Below, piece after piece: positions 25,190-33,361 of a DNA stretch of 38,035 bases (positions are counted from its first letter, which is position 1; every line of letters begins with the position of its first letter). The position numbers were made by a program, and so were the translations under genes. The stretch is from assembly GCA_945890745.1 (NCBI GenBank), contig CAMDCW010000005.1, positions 1 to 38,035 of the forward strand, in the 5' to 3' direction. Source of the DNA: Phycisphaera mikurensis NBRC 102666. Lineage in GTDB: Bacteria; Planctomycetota; Phycisphaerae; Phycisphaerales; SM1A02. The notes under the pieces are model-generated. The model did not search any database. It saw only the letters and a list, made by a program, of their open reading frames with translations, and was not told where the DNA came from.

Positions 25190-27394
25190 ATGGAAATTCT
25201 TACCAACGGCTGGAACGTCCTCATCATCCTTCTGGGATTTGGGGTTCTCATCTTTATCCACGAGCTCGGCCACTTCATGGCTGCGCGTTGGGCCGGCGTC
25301 CGCTGCGAGAGCTTTGCCGTGGGCATGGGTCCGGTGCTTGGAGCATGGCGCTCCGGCATCGGTTGGCGAGCGGGGTCCACCGATCCTGCCACCATCGCCC
25401 GCTTTGGGAAACCTGCCATTGAGATGACTGACGAAGAGCTTGCCCGTAACGGGATCGGCGAGACAGAATGGTCACTGCGCGCGCTGCCGCTCGGCGGATA
25501 CGTGCGCATGCTTGGCCAGGATGACCTTGACCCCGCTCAGGTGTCTGAAGAACGCCGCAGTTTCCAACGCGCGCCAGTGTGGAAGCGCATGATCGTGGTC
25601 ACCGCGGGCGTGACATGCAACCTGATCTTGGCGATCGCGCTCTTTGTGCTCACCTTCATGGTGGGCGTTCGCTTTGAAGCACCGGTGGTTGGTGCCGTCG
25701 CTCCGGGTTCCCCCGCGGCAGCGGCCGAACCAGCGGAGGGCGGGCCGGCCGGACTCAAGGCTGGCGACGCCATCACTGCCATTGACGGCGAGCCAGTACT
25801 CACGTTCGCTGACATTCAGATTGCAGGCGCTATGGCGCGGCCCGGCGAAGCGCTCACCATTGAGGTGCAGCGCGCTGATGAAACCGGGATGACTGTGCAA
25901 CGCACCTTTCGCATGATTCCTCGCAAAGATGCGGTCAGCGGATTGTTGGCCATCGGCATTGAACCCGCCATGTCTGGGCTGATCGGTGCGGTCCGTGGCG
26001 AAGAGCGAGAGATCTTTGATTCAACCATGACATCCGCTGGTCTTGGGCCAGTGATGACTGGAACGAAAGCAGATCCACTCCGCGAGTTGACCGAGATCAT
26101 CGAACCAGCGTCCGGCACCAGCGCCGCACAGGCGCACCGCGTCACTCAGCAGTACATCCCCGTTCCAGTGGGTGAACGCGCTCCCAATTCGCCGTCCGTC
26201 ACCGTGCTGTTGGGTGAGGCCGCCGATCGCTCCGCTGGTGCACTCTTTGATACCAAGTGGACCACCGCTTCCGGCGCGGAAGTAACGCGCACCTTGCAGC
26301 CCATTCCGGAACTGCAAGTGATGATCACTCCCGCAAGTGAAATCAATGGCGCAGAGATCGATCGTGGGTTGTTGGGTCTGGTTCCGCTCATTCGCGTGGA
26401 GCGCGTGCCCGCCGGATCTCCGAACGAGGGCACCTTGCGCCCGGGCGATGTGCTGCTACGCGTTGAGAATGTCGATGGTCCACGCATGTCGCAACTGCGC
26501 ACGGCGTTGGTGAGCCATGCAAGTGGTACGGCGGATGTAGTGGTATTGCGCGGCGGCGAGCCAACGCGCGTGACCGCGAAGGTGGATCGCGCCGGCCGGT
26601 TCGGAGTGGTCATCGCACCGGCACTGGATCAGCCCGCTACCACCGGCACTATCGATCGCCTTGCCGCAGAGAACAATGGCGACCGCGCCACTGCGGTTGC
26701 GGCACTCAACTTGCTACCGCGCACCACCGTTCGAACTGTGGCAGGAACTGCTGTCATCGACTGGGTCACCATGCGTGCCGCTCTCTTGGCGGCCACCAAG
26801 GATGAGGCGGTTCAGGGCGCAGGCGCATCAGTAAAAATTGAAATCGAAGCGCCCACGCCCGCACATGAACGGAGCACCGTCGTCTTGGTCATCGCCAAGG
26901 AAGATGTTGCCGCCATTCACGCGCTCGGTTGGGAGTCACCCGTGACGGCGGCGATCTTTGATCCGCTGATGACTCGGCTCACTGCCAACGGCAATCCCAT
27001 CACTGCCGTTCGCATGGGGTTCCATCAGACCAAGACCATGGTGGTCATGACCTATCTCACGCTTGACCGCATCTTCCGCGGCAGCGTCGGCGTTGAACAA
27101 TTGCGCGGCCCGGTGGGCATCGTGCACTTGGGGTCACGTGTGGTGGACCGGGGAGCCATGTACCTGGTGTTCTTCTTGGCAATGATCAGCGTCAATCTGG
27201 CGGTGTTGAATTTCCTGCCGCTTCCCATTGTGGACGGCGGGTTGTTCCTGTACTTGATCTATGAGCACATCACCGGTCGCGCGCCATCATTGAAGTTCCA
27301 GAACGCAGCCACCATGGTGGGATTACTACTCCTGGGCAGCCTGTTTCTATTCACTTTCTATAACGACGTGATGCGGCTATTTACAGGCGGTTAA
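25190..27394 (+). CDS. rseP: RseP-like site-2 protease (peptidase M50), enlarged
   Basis: The membrane metalloprotease motifs are at the two ends: LIFIHELGHFMAARWAGVRCESFAVGMGP (HELGH at 24-28) and the C-terminal VLNFLPLPIVDGGLFLYLIYE (~675), followed by a final membrane helix. Two PDZ-like segments are visible: VGAVAPGSPAAA...GLKAGDAITAIDG (~167) and VERVPAGSPNEGTLRPGDVLLRVENV (~402). The chain is 734 residues, against about 450 in E. coli RseP. The extra ~280 residues fall between the first PDZ and the C-terminal membrane region. RseP-type enzymes cut anti-sigma factors within the membrane, so the anti-sigma gene at 11286-12206 is a possible client, which is inference. It lies downstream of dxr; the SDR gene starts 21 bp later. 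Confidence 0.95.
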   Translation: MEILTNGWNVLIILLGFGVLIFIHELGHFMAARWAGVRCESFAVGMGPVLGAWRSGIGWRAGSTDPATIARFGKPAIEMTDEELARNGIGETEWSLRALPLGGYVRMLGQDDLDPAQVSEERRSFQRAPVWKRMIVVTAGVTCNLILAIALFVLTFMVGVRFEAPVVGAVAPGSPAAAAEPAEGGPAGLKAGDAITAIDGEPVLTFADIQIAGAMARPGEALTIEVQRADETGMTVQRTFRMIPRKDAVSGLLAIGIEPAMSGLIGAVRGEEREIFDSTMTSAGLGPVMTGTKADPLRELTEIIEPASGTSAAQAHRVTQQYIPVPVGERAPNSPSVTVLLGEAADRSAGALFDTKWTTASGAEVTRTLQPIPELQVMITPASEINGAEIDRGLLGLVPLIRVERVPAGSPNEGTLRPGDVLLRVENVDGPRMSQLRTALVSHASGTADVVVLRGGEPTRVTAKVDRAGRFGVVIAPALDQPATTGTIDRLAAENNGDRATAVAALNLLPRTTVRTVAGTAVIDWVTMRAALLAATKDEAVQGAGASVKIEIEAPTPAHERSTVVLVIAKEDVAAIHALGWESPVTAAIFDPLMTRLTANGNPITAVRMGFHQTKTMVVMTYLTLDRIFRGSVGVEQLRGPVGIVHLGSRVVDRGAMYLVFFLAMISVNLAVLNFLPLPIVDGGLFLYLIYEHITGRAPSLKFQNAATMVGLLLLGSLFLFTFYNDVMRLFTGG

Positions 27395-27415
27395 CGCCGA
27401 CCGAGGTATGCACCG

Positions 27416-28123
27416 ATGAGCACTCCAATCACCATCGTCACGGGCGCGGGAAGTGGCATCGGGCGGGCGCTTGCCATTCTGTTAGCAGAACGCGGACACG
27501 CACTGACACTGGTCGGCCGCACTGAATCGAAGCTGCATGAGACAGTGGCTGCGTGCGGCGTGTGTTCTGGCGGACAGCCCATCGTCATTACTGGTGACCT
27601 TGCCAACAGCACCACTGCACATGGTGTGATTGATCGAACCATTGCGGAACGTGGTGCGCTGGACACGCTGGTCAATTGCGCTGGCGTTGCGCCACGCGCG
27701 CCGATCGAAGCGACCGATGATGAACTGCTTGAAGAGGTGTTCTTTCACAATGCGTTTGCACCGGCGTTCCTCATTGCACGGGCATGGCCACATTTCAAGG
27801 AACGCAAAGCCGGGTGTGTTGTGAACATCAGCACCCTTGGCACCTCGGATCCGTTTTCCGGTTTCTTTGCGTACGCCGCCAGCAAGAGCGCGCTGGATAG
27901 TTACACACGCAGCATGCATGTTGAGGGTGCCGCACTTGGCATCCGAGCGTTCTGCATCAACATGGGATCCATCGATACCCCGATGTTGCGCCGCAACTTC
28001 CCGGAGACGGTGCTGCCAACTGCCATGACGCTGGCGCCAGCGACCGCGGCGCAGGTGATTGTTGATTGCATTGAAGGACGGCGCGATGCTGATCGCGGCC
28101 AGTGCATCATCGTCAAGAAGTAG
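27416..28123 (+). CDS. Short-chain dehydrogenase/reductase (SDR) family oxidoreductase
   Basis: This is a classical SDR of 235 residues. The cofactor site is ITIVTGAGSGIGRALAILLAERGH (TGxxxGxG). LVNCAGVAPRAPIE is the NAG-type motif. Catalytic residues are Ser in NISTLGTSDPFSG and the YAASK motif (YxxxK) in FFAYAASKSALDSYTRSMH, and GSIDTPMLRR follows the active site. GRTESK after strand 2 suggests an NADP-type Arg. The substrate cannot be told from sequence. The ribosome-binding site GAGGT lies seven bases before the ATG. It is 21 bp after rseP and so likely co-transcribed with it. It is convergent with smpB, with 21 bp between the stops. Confidence 0.93.
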   Translation: MSTPITIVTGAGSGIGRALAILLAERGHALTLVGRTESKLHETVAACGVCSGGQPIVITGDLANSTTAHGVIDRTIAERGALDTLVNCAGVAPRAPIEATDDELLEEVFFHNAFAPAFLIARAWPHFKERKAGCVVNISTLGTSDPFSGFFAYAASKSALDSYTRSMHVEGAALGIRAFCINMGSIDTPMLRRNFPETVLPTAMTLAPATAAQVIVDCIEGRRDADRGQCIIVKK

Positions 28124-28144
28124 GCGGTATCGGCTCTCCGCCGT

Positions 28145-28681
28145 TTAGCGGCGGCCGTGCATCGCGCGATCCATATCGCGCTTCATTTCCCGGGAGGCAA
28201 TGGCGTGGCGCTTGTCGGACGACTTTCGGCCGGTGCCAAGACCAATGAGAATTTTGGCCCGACCGTCCTTGAAATACATCTTGAGCGGAACGATGGTGTA
28301 GCCCTTGCGCTTCACTTCCTCAGCAAGTTTCCGAATTTCCCGCTTATGTGCAAGAAGTCGGCGCACACGGACCGGTGCGTGCTGGAGCGCCTTGCCCGCT
28401 GCCGGATATTCAGCAATATGCACCGAATGGAGCGACAGGGATGGCGGCTCCGCAGTGGCGCTGACGTAACCCTCTGCCAAGCTCACCTTTCCGGCACGAA
28501 TGCTCTTTACTTCCGTGCCAAGGAGCTCAATGCCGCATTCCAGGGTTTCGGTGATCTCGTAGTCATGCCGCGACTGACGATTTTCGATCGTCGGCTCGTT
28601 TGGGACATGTTCTTGGGAACTTCCAGCCACGGGGTGAGTATAGGAGGTTGTGACACTTGCCCGCCTATCGGACAAGACCAT
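28145..28681 (-). CDS. smpB: SsrA-binding protein SmpB
   Basis: SmpB delivers tmRNA to stalled ribosomes in trans-translation. Recognisable blocks are IENRQSRHDYEITETLECGIELLGTEVKSIRAGKVSLAEGYV (N-terminal OB-fold signature), RVRRLLAHKREIRKLAEEVKRKGYTIVPLKMYFKDGRAKILIGLGTGRKSSDKRHAIASREMKRDMDRAM, and the basic C-terminal tail. The 178 residues include ~25 extra N-terminal residues compared with the usual ~155. No better internal start was found. The tmRNA gene itself is not recognised in the window. The gene is divergent from the metallopeptidase, with ~156 bp between starts; I see no clear promoter there. Confidence 0.97.
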   Translation of the reverse strand: MVLSDRRASVTTSYTHPVAGSSQEHVPNEPTIENRQSRHDYEITETLECGIELLGTEVKSIRAGKVSLAEGYVSATAEPPSLSLHSVHIAEYPAAGKALQHAPVRVRRLLAHKREIRKLAEEVKRKGYTIVPLKMYFKDGRAKILIGLGTGRKSSDKRHAIASREMKRDMDRAMHGRR

Positions 28682-28837
28682 GTCAAGGAACCGTCAAGTC
28701 GACGCTTGCCTGAACGCCTAGTCGGTGCAACAATGAGATAGTCGCCGATTATCTGCACCCCACACCCCACCGCCGCTGATTCGCCTCCGAATGCAGCACT
28801 GCTCCAAGCAGATAGACCCATACTTAGAAGACCATCG

Positions 28838-31645
28838 ATGAAATCCACTTCGCTCGCCGTCGCTCTCACGCTCGCCACGACTCTGACGACCACCGCACAG
28901 GTAGCGCCTGGACTTGGAGCATCGTCCCAGGCAGTTGAAGCCTTCCGACTTGCTTACCCACAGTCAGACGTCATGACGTGCGGCGATCAGATCGGCCGCG
29001 TCTATGGCAACTTCTCTCAGGGCGCTACCCCTTCGGAAAGCGCCAAGAAGTTCATCGAGACAAATGCACAACAACTCTTCGGCGTCCAGCCAACGGACTT
29101 GGCTCCGTTCGGACCCTTTGAGTCGGGCGAGCACTTGGTGCAGATCATGCCCAACCGCGATGTTGATGGCTTTAAGTTCACCGGGGTCTACTACACGCAA
29201 CAGTTCCGCGGCATCACCGTGTTCCGAAGCAATTTGATGGTGCTTACCCGCAACGAGGCGGGGTTCCCCGCCGTGCTGGCTTCCAGTTCACTGTGGGATG
29301 TCACCGGCGTTGAGAAGCAACTTGAAGGCGTCGATGTGAACAAGTTGCCAAGCGCCAAGATCTGGACGCGAAACCCATTGAGTGCATTCCGCTCCAAGCC
29401 AGAAGTTGGACCGGCGCAATATGTGATCTGGGCCGGCGTCGATCGCGTCAAGGCGGAACCACGCCTCGCAGTGCTCTTCACTGCGGAAGCCGGCAGCCCT
29501 GCTGACCCGGACAATCATCAACGCATTGAGTTTGTTGTTGACGCGCAAAACGGATCGATTCTGTTCCAAGAGAGCAAGATCTATCACGCGGTGAGCGGCC
29601 GAGTGACTTCACCAGCAACCGCTGGATACGGCGCGGACACCTGCGCGACCGAAGTTTCCACCGGAATGCCCTACGTGGCAGTACGAACTGGCACCACCAC
29701 TGCTTACACAGACGTGGACGGAAACTTCTCCATCGCTCCCGGCGCGGCTGGAGCCACGTACACGACGAGTTTGGTCGGTCGTTACTTCACCACCACCAAC
29801 AACAGCGCTGCAACCGTGTCGCTGAGCACCACCGCCAATGATGGCGACAACTGGAGCCCAGTCTTCAACGCAGCCAACAATGTGGCCAACGAACTGTCGC
29901 AGGTCAACGCCTACTACATGTCGAACAAGATGCGCGACCTGGCCGTGGCCGCATCGCCAGCCTTCCCGTCAGTATCGACGCAGACCAGCACATTCTTGAT
30001 CAACTGCAACTTGGCGAGCACGTGCAATGCGTACTACTCCGGCAACACCATCAACTTCTATATCGCTGGTGGCGGATGCGCTGCCACCTCGTTCGGTGAT
30101 GTGGTCGCTCACGAATATGGTCACAACATGGTGTCCAAGGGCGGATCGGGTCAGCAACAGTACGGCGAAGGCATGGGCGACATCTGCGGCTTCCTCTTGT
30201 CGGATGACCCACGTACTGGTGTCGGCTTCCAGACGTGCACCACTGGTATTCGAACCGCGGCAAACACCTGCCAGTTCAACGCCACATCATGCGCGACTGG
30301 TTCCACTTCGTCCGGCGCAACCTGCGGCAGCGAAATCCACTCCTGCGGACAATTGATCTCGGGCTGCTGCTGGGATATGCGCAATCGGTTTGCAGCCACC
30401 TACCCGAGCACCTACCGCACTGACGTTGCTGACTTGTGCGTCAACTCCATCCTGCTGCACGGCAACATCTCCACCATCGCTGCGGACATCACCATCGACT
30501 TCTTGACGCTCGATGATGACAACGCGAACATTGCTGACGGAACCCCGAACTACTCCGCCATCAACGACTCATTCACGCTGCACGGATTGGCGGGTCCGCC
30601 GCTCGCGCTGCTGCAATTCAGCTTCCCTCAGGGACTTCCAACCGTGATCGCACCGGATGGCAGCACCTCCATGCAGGTGAAGATTGATCCGAGCGCGGGC
30701 GTTCCGAACACCGCGACCGCCAAGTTGTTCGGCAAGGTCAGCGGAACAAGTACCTACACGCAATATCCAATGACCTACCTTGGATCGAACCTCTACCAGG
30801 TGAATCTGCCTGGCGGAACGTGCCCTTCCACGCTGAACTTCTACGTCTCGGCTCAGTCCAGCACCGGCGTCACCAACTATTCGCCAGCGACTGCTCCAGC
30901 GGCCTTCTACATCGGCACCGTGGCGAACGGCGTTACCGAGGTGATGGCTGACGACTTTGAAGCGACGACCACCGGTTGGACCGTGGGCGCCACCGGCGAT
31001 GCAGCTACCGCTGGCATCTGGAACCGCGTTGATCCGCTCGGCACGATCGCGCAGCCAGAGGATGACCACACCCCGACCCCTGGCGTCAAGGCGTGGATCA
31101 CCGGTCAGGGAACTGGCGGCGCCGTGGGTGAAGCCGACGTTGACGGCGGCATCACCACCTTGGTGTCTCCAGCCTACAACTGCGATGGTCTGGCCGAGGC
31201 ATACGTCAGTTACTCACGTTGGTACTCCAACAACAGCGGTGCTTCCCCGAACCTCGACACCATGCCGGTGGAGATCTCGGCTGACAACGGCGCCACTTGG
31301 ATTCTGCTTGAGAGCGTTTCTGAGAACGCCGGCGTGTGGGTAGAGAAGACCTTCCGCATCAACAACTACGTCACCCCTTCGGCACAGGTGCGCTTGCGCT
31401 TCCGTGCGCAAGACTTGGGCGCCGGTTCCATCGTGGAAGCTGGCGTTGATGATGTGCGCATCTACGGTGCCAACTGCACGCCGCCGCTCATTGGCGACCT
31501 TGATGGCAACCTCCGCGTCAACGGCGCTGACATGGGCATCCTGCTCGGAGCGTGGGGAACACTCACCTACGACTTGAATGGCGATGGCGGCCCGGTGGGG
31601 GGTGGCGACTTGGGAGTTCTGCTCGGAAACTGGACCACCAACTGA
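28838..31645 (+). CDS. Secreted FTP/M36-like zinc metallopeptidase with dockerin-like C-terminal tail
   Basis: This is a 935-residue exported protein. The signal peptide is MKSTSLAVALTLATTLTTTAQV, cleaved near residue 21. Residues ~25-250 look like an FTP/PepSY-type propeptide (FKFTGVYYTQQFRGITVFRSNLMVLT; HQRIEFVVDAQNGSILFQESKIY). A short insert (~253-320) follows, then the catalytic region with FGDVVAHEYGHNMVSKGGSG (HEYGH at 425-429) and GEGMGDICG, Glu444 being the likely third zinc ligand. The protein is Cys-rich downstream. C-terminal domains carry beta-sandwich features (MADDFEATTTGWTVG...VEAGVDDVRIYGA). The end GDLDGNLRVNGADMGILLGAWG...DLGVLLGNW is a degenerate dockerin-like repeat pair typical of Phycisphaerae secreted proteins. 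The substrate is unknown. Confidence 0.9.
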   Translation: MKSTSLAVALTLATTLTTTAQVAPGLGASSQAVEAFRLAYPQSDVMTCGDQIGRVYGNFSQGATPSESAKKFIETNAQQLFGVQPTDLAPFGPFESGEHLVQIMPNRDVDGFKFTGVYYTQQFRGITVFRSNLMVLTRNEAGFPAVLASSSLWDVTGVEKQLEGVDVNKLPSAKIWTRNPLSAFRSKPEVGPAQYVIWAGVDRVKAEPRLAVLFTAEAGSPADPDNHQRIEFVVDAQNGSILFQESKIYHAVSGRVTSPATAGYGADTCATEVSTGMPYVAVRTGTTTAYTDVDGNFSIAPGAAGATYTTSLVGRYFTTTNNSAATVSLSTTANDGDNWSPVFNAANNVANELSQVNAYYMSNKMRDLAVAASPAFPSVSTQTSTFLINCNLASTCNAYYSGNTINFYIAGGGCAATSFGDVVAHEYGHNMVSKGGSGQQQYGEGMGDICGFLLSDDPRTGVGFQTCTTGIRTAANTCQFNATSCATGSTSSGATCGSEIHSCGQLISGCCWDMRNRFAATYPSTYRTDVADLCVNSILLHGNISTIAADITIDFLTLDDDNANIADGTPNYSAINDSFTLHGLAGPPLALLQFSFPQGLPTVIAPDGSTSMQVKIDPSAGVPNTATAKLFGKVSGTSTYTQYPMTYLGSNLYQVNLPGGTCPSTLNFYVSAQSSTGVTNYSPATAPAAFYIGTVANGVTEVMADDFEATTTGWTVGATGDAATAGIWNRVDPLGTIAQPEDDHTPTPGVKAWITGQGTGGAVGEADVDGGITTLVSPAYNCDGLAEAYVSYSRWYSNNSGASPNLDTMPVEISADNGATWILLESVSENAGVWVEKTFRINNYVTPSAQVRLRFRAQDLGAGSIVEAGVDDVRIYGANCTPPLIGDLDGNLRVNGADMGILLGAWGTLTYDLNGDGGPVGGGDLGVLLGNWTTN

Positions 31646-31703
31646 TCAAACTGGATCAGGAATGTCCCTGGGTGGCAACTGACCCAGTGTCCATAGTTAT
31701 TAC

Positions 31704-31736
31704 AAATGCCCCCGCCGTTGAACGGCGGGGGCATTT
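31704..31736 (+). terminator. Rho-independent terminator after the metallopeptidase
   Basis: AAATGCCCCCGCCGTT pairs perfectly with AACGGCGGGGGCATTT around a single G, followed by TTGC. It lies 58 bp after the stop codon. The A-run/T-run arms make it usable in both directions. The loop region also contains the -35 box of the downstream tRNA promoter. Confidence 0.9.
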
Positions 31737-31745
31737 TGCTATACT
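31718..31745 (+). promoter_or_regulatory. Predicted promoter of tRNA-Leu, overlapping the terminator
   Basis: TTGAAC (31718-31723), a 16-bp spacer and TATACT (31740-31745) match sigma-70 consensus well. The tRNA begins 45 bp after the -10 box. The -35 lies within the loop and 3' arm of the preceding terminator hairpin, so transcription through the hairpin and promoter use share the same bases. Confidence 0.65.
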
Positions 31746-31789
31746 CCTCGACCCTCCGCAGCAGGTTTCGCCTGCGCGGTGGATCCATC

Positions 31790-31873
31790 GCCCGGATGGC
31801 GGAACTGGCAGACGCGCCAGCTTGAGGTGCTGGTGGGAGCAATCCCTTGGAGGTTCGAGTCCTCTTCCGGGCA
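31790..31873 (+). tRNA. tRNA-Leu (anticodon GAG)
   Basis: A class II tRNA of 84 nt. The acceptor arms are GCCCGGA and TCCGGGC with discriminator A. The anticodon stem is CCAGC/GCTGG with loop TTGAGGT, anticodon GAG at 31824-31826 (reads CUC/CUU). A long variable arm is present (GGGAGCAATCCC), and the T arm contains GGTTCGAGT. The 3' CCA is not encoded (ATTCA follows). A hairpin terminator follows immediately. Confidence 0.97.
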
Positions 31874-31875
31874 TT

Positions 31876-31905
31876 CACGGGAGGCGCCCAACGGCGCCTC
31901 CCGTG
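31876..31905 (+). terminator. Hairpin after tRNA-Leu, probable terminator
   Basis: This is a perfect 13-bp stem, CACGGGAGGCGCC/GGCGCCTCCCGTG, with loop CAAC, starting three bases after the tRNA. There is no clear T-run after it (TTGCATTC), so termination efficiency is uncertain. It ends 44 bp before the queE start codon. Confidence 0.7.
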
Positions 31906-31949
31906 TTGCATTCCAAAGCAGCCCGGAGACCGTACAGTTTGGAAGTCTC

Positions 31950-32762
31950 ATGCAGCCAAACCCACTCCAGCACCTGATGCCCACCTGCTCCGGCGCCAAG
32001 GCCGCCGCTGCCGGCACAGTGCTCGGAACCCCGGCACCAGCGGACAGCGCTCATGCTGATCCACGCACCGGAACCGTTCGGCTGAACGAGATCTTTCACT
32101 CTATCCAAGGGGAGAGCACCTGGGCAGGCGCTCCGTGCGTCTTTGTACGCCTGACGGGCTGCCCGTTGCGCTGCACCTACTGCGACACCGAGTACGCGTT
32201 CCGCGAAGGACGCACGGCAACGCTCGGCGAGATTGTCGACGCGGTGCTGGCTACCGGCTGTCCGCTGGTTGAACTCACTGGCGGCGAGCCCCTCGCTCAG
32301 AAACGCGCCTTCGATCTCATCCGCCTGCTCTGTGACCGCGGGCTGACCGTGCTCATTGAGACATCCGGCGCCATGGACATTTCGCCCTGCGATGAGCGCT
32401 CCATCCGCATCTTGGACATCAAGACGCCTGGGAGCGGGGAGAGCGCGCGGAACCTGTGGTCCAATATTGCCAACCTGCGCGCCCGTGACGAGGTGAAGTT
32501 TGTGCTCACCGACCGCGCCGATTACGAATGGGCAGTGGCAACCATCGCCGAGCGCGGCTTGACGGAACGCGTACAGCGCGGCGAACTGGGCGCCATCCTG
32601 ATGAGCGCGGCGTGGGCGCAGCCCAAGGGACTGGAGATTGCTGGTTGCCCTGGACTTTCGCCACGCTCGCTTGCCGAGTGGATCATTGCCGATCGCCTGG
32701 CCGTGCGGATGCAGACACAAATGCACAAAATCATTTGGGAACCGCAGACACGCGGCGTATAA
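31950..32762 (+). CDS. queE: 7-carboxy-7-deazaguanine synthase (radical SAM)
   Basis: QueE converts 6-carboxytetrahydropterin to 7-carboxy-7-deazaguanine in queuosine biosynthesis. NEIFHSIQGESTWAGAPCVFVRLTGCPLRCTYCDTEYAF contains the radical-SAM C-x3-C-x2-C cluster and the IQGEG/S-type motif. VELTGGEPLAQ is the GGE motif. LDIKTPGSGE, VKFVLTDRADYEWA and the C-terminal HKIIWEPQTRGV also fit QueE. The 270 residues include a ~40-residue N-terminal extension. The start at 31950 has GGAAG five bases upstream. The upstream frame extension runs through the tRNA and is not real. No queC, queD or queF is in the window. Confidence 0.94.
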   Translation: MQPNPLQHLMPTCSGAKAAAAGTVLGTPAPADSAHADPRTGTVRLNEIFHSIQGESTWAGAPCVFVRLTGCPLRCTYCDTEYAFREGRTATLGEIVDAVLATGCPLVELTGGEPLAQKRAFDLIRLLCDRGLTVLIETSGAMDISPCDERSIRILDIKTPGSGESARNLWSNIANLRARDEVKFVLTDRADYEWAVATIAERGLTERVQRGELGAILMSAAWAQPKGLEIAGCPGLSPRSLAEWIIADRLAVRMQTQMHKIIWEPQTRGV

Positions 32763-32763
32763 A
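32735..32763 (+). promoter_or_regulatory. Predicted promoter of the PF07638-type sigma gene
   Basis: TTGGGA (32735-32740), a 17-bp spacer and TATAAA (32758-32763) form a good sigma-70-like promoter lying across the queE stop codon. The expected transcription start is ~32770, only a few bases from the GTG at 32773. The mRNA would be almost leaderless. Start-site mapping has not been seen. Confidence 0.5.
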
Positions 32764-32772
32764 GATCCCACC

Positions 32773-33360
32773 GTGGAACATCCAGTCGACCTGAACAATC
32801 CGGATCGCCAGCGCGCCTTTGCTGAACTCATCGGGCGCCACTATCCCGCGCTGCGTGATTTGGCTGCGCGAACCCTGCGGGCTGAGCACGAAACCATGGG
32901 CTTTGGTGCTGCGGCGCTTGCGCCAACATCATTGGTCACGGAGACGGTGCTACGACTGATGAAGCAGGATGACCTGCCCATCAATGACGCGCATCTGCGT
33001 GGATTGGCCAGCGTGTTCATGACACGCGTGATTGCCGACCGCCGCCGCGCACGTCTCGCCATCAAACGCGATGTACGCATGACGCAACGGCTCGACACCG
33101 AACTTGGTGCCGGGCTGCGCGAAGACGCGCCGGACGCATCAAGCCGCGCCGACCTTGAACTTCTTGAACAGGCCATGATCGATCTGGCCGGCACGCATCC
33201 GCGTGAAATGGAGGTGGTCACGCTGCATTCCGTGGCCGGCATTTCCATGGATGTGGTGGCTGGCTTAGTGAATGTCAGCTTGGCCACTGCGCATCGTGAC
33301 TTAGTAGCAGCACGCGCCCTGCTTGCGCGGCGATTGCGATCACTGCGCGACGTGCGGTGA
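32773..33360 (+). CDS. ECF-like RNA polymerase sigma factor (PF07638 type)
   Basis: This 195-residue protein has the planctomycete ECF-like sigma plan: RAFAELIGRHYPALRDLAARTLRAE (region 2 start), ALAPTSLVTETVLRLMKQDDLPINDAHLRGLASVFMTRVIADRRRARLAIKR (region 2 core with the 'LvhEayLRL'-type motif), and LELLEQAMIDLAGTHPREMEVVTLHSVAGISMDVVAGLVNVSLATAHRDLVAARALLARRL (region 4 helix-turn-helix). Sigma factors of this type are often encoded next to Ser/Thr kinases. One lies ~1 kb away in the convergent strand (34321-36804). The start is a GTG at 32773, 10 bp after queE, with no Shine-Dalgarno sequence. No anti-sigma gene adjoins it. Confidence 0.88.
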   Translation: MEHPVDLNNPDRQRAFAELIGRHYPALRDLAARTLRAEHETMGFGAAALAPTSLVTETVLRLMKQDDLPINDAHLRGLASVFMTRVIADRRRARLAIKRDVRMTQRLDTELGAGLREDAPDASSRADLELLEQAMIDLAGTHPREMEVVTLHSVAGISMDVVAGLVNVSLATAHRDLVAARALLARRLRSLRDVR

Positions 33361-33361
33361 A

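Noticed and set aside
31779-31949. Upstream in-frame extension of queE
   Set aside because: It runs through the tRNA-Leu gene and its terminator hairpin, so the ATG at 31950 with a GGAAG ribosome-binding site is the start.
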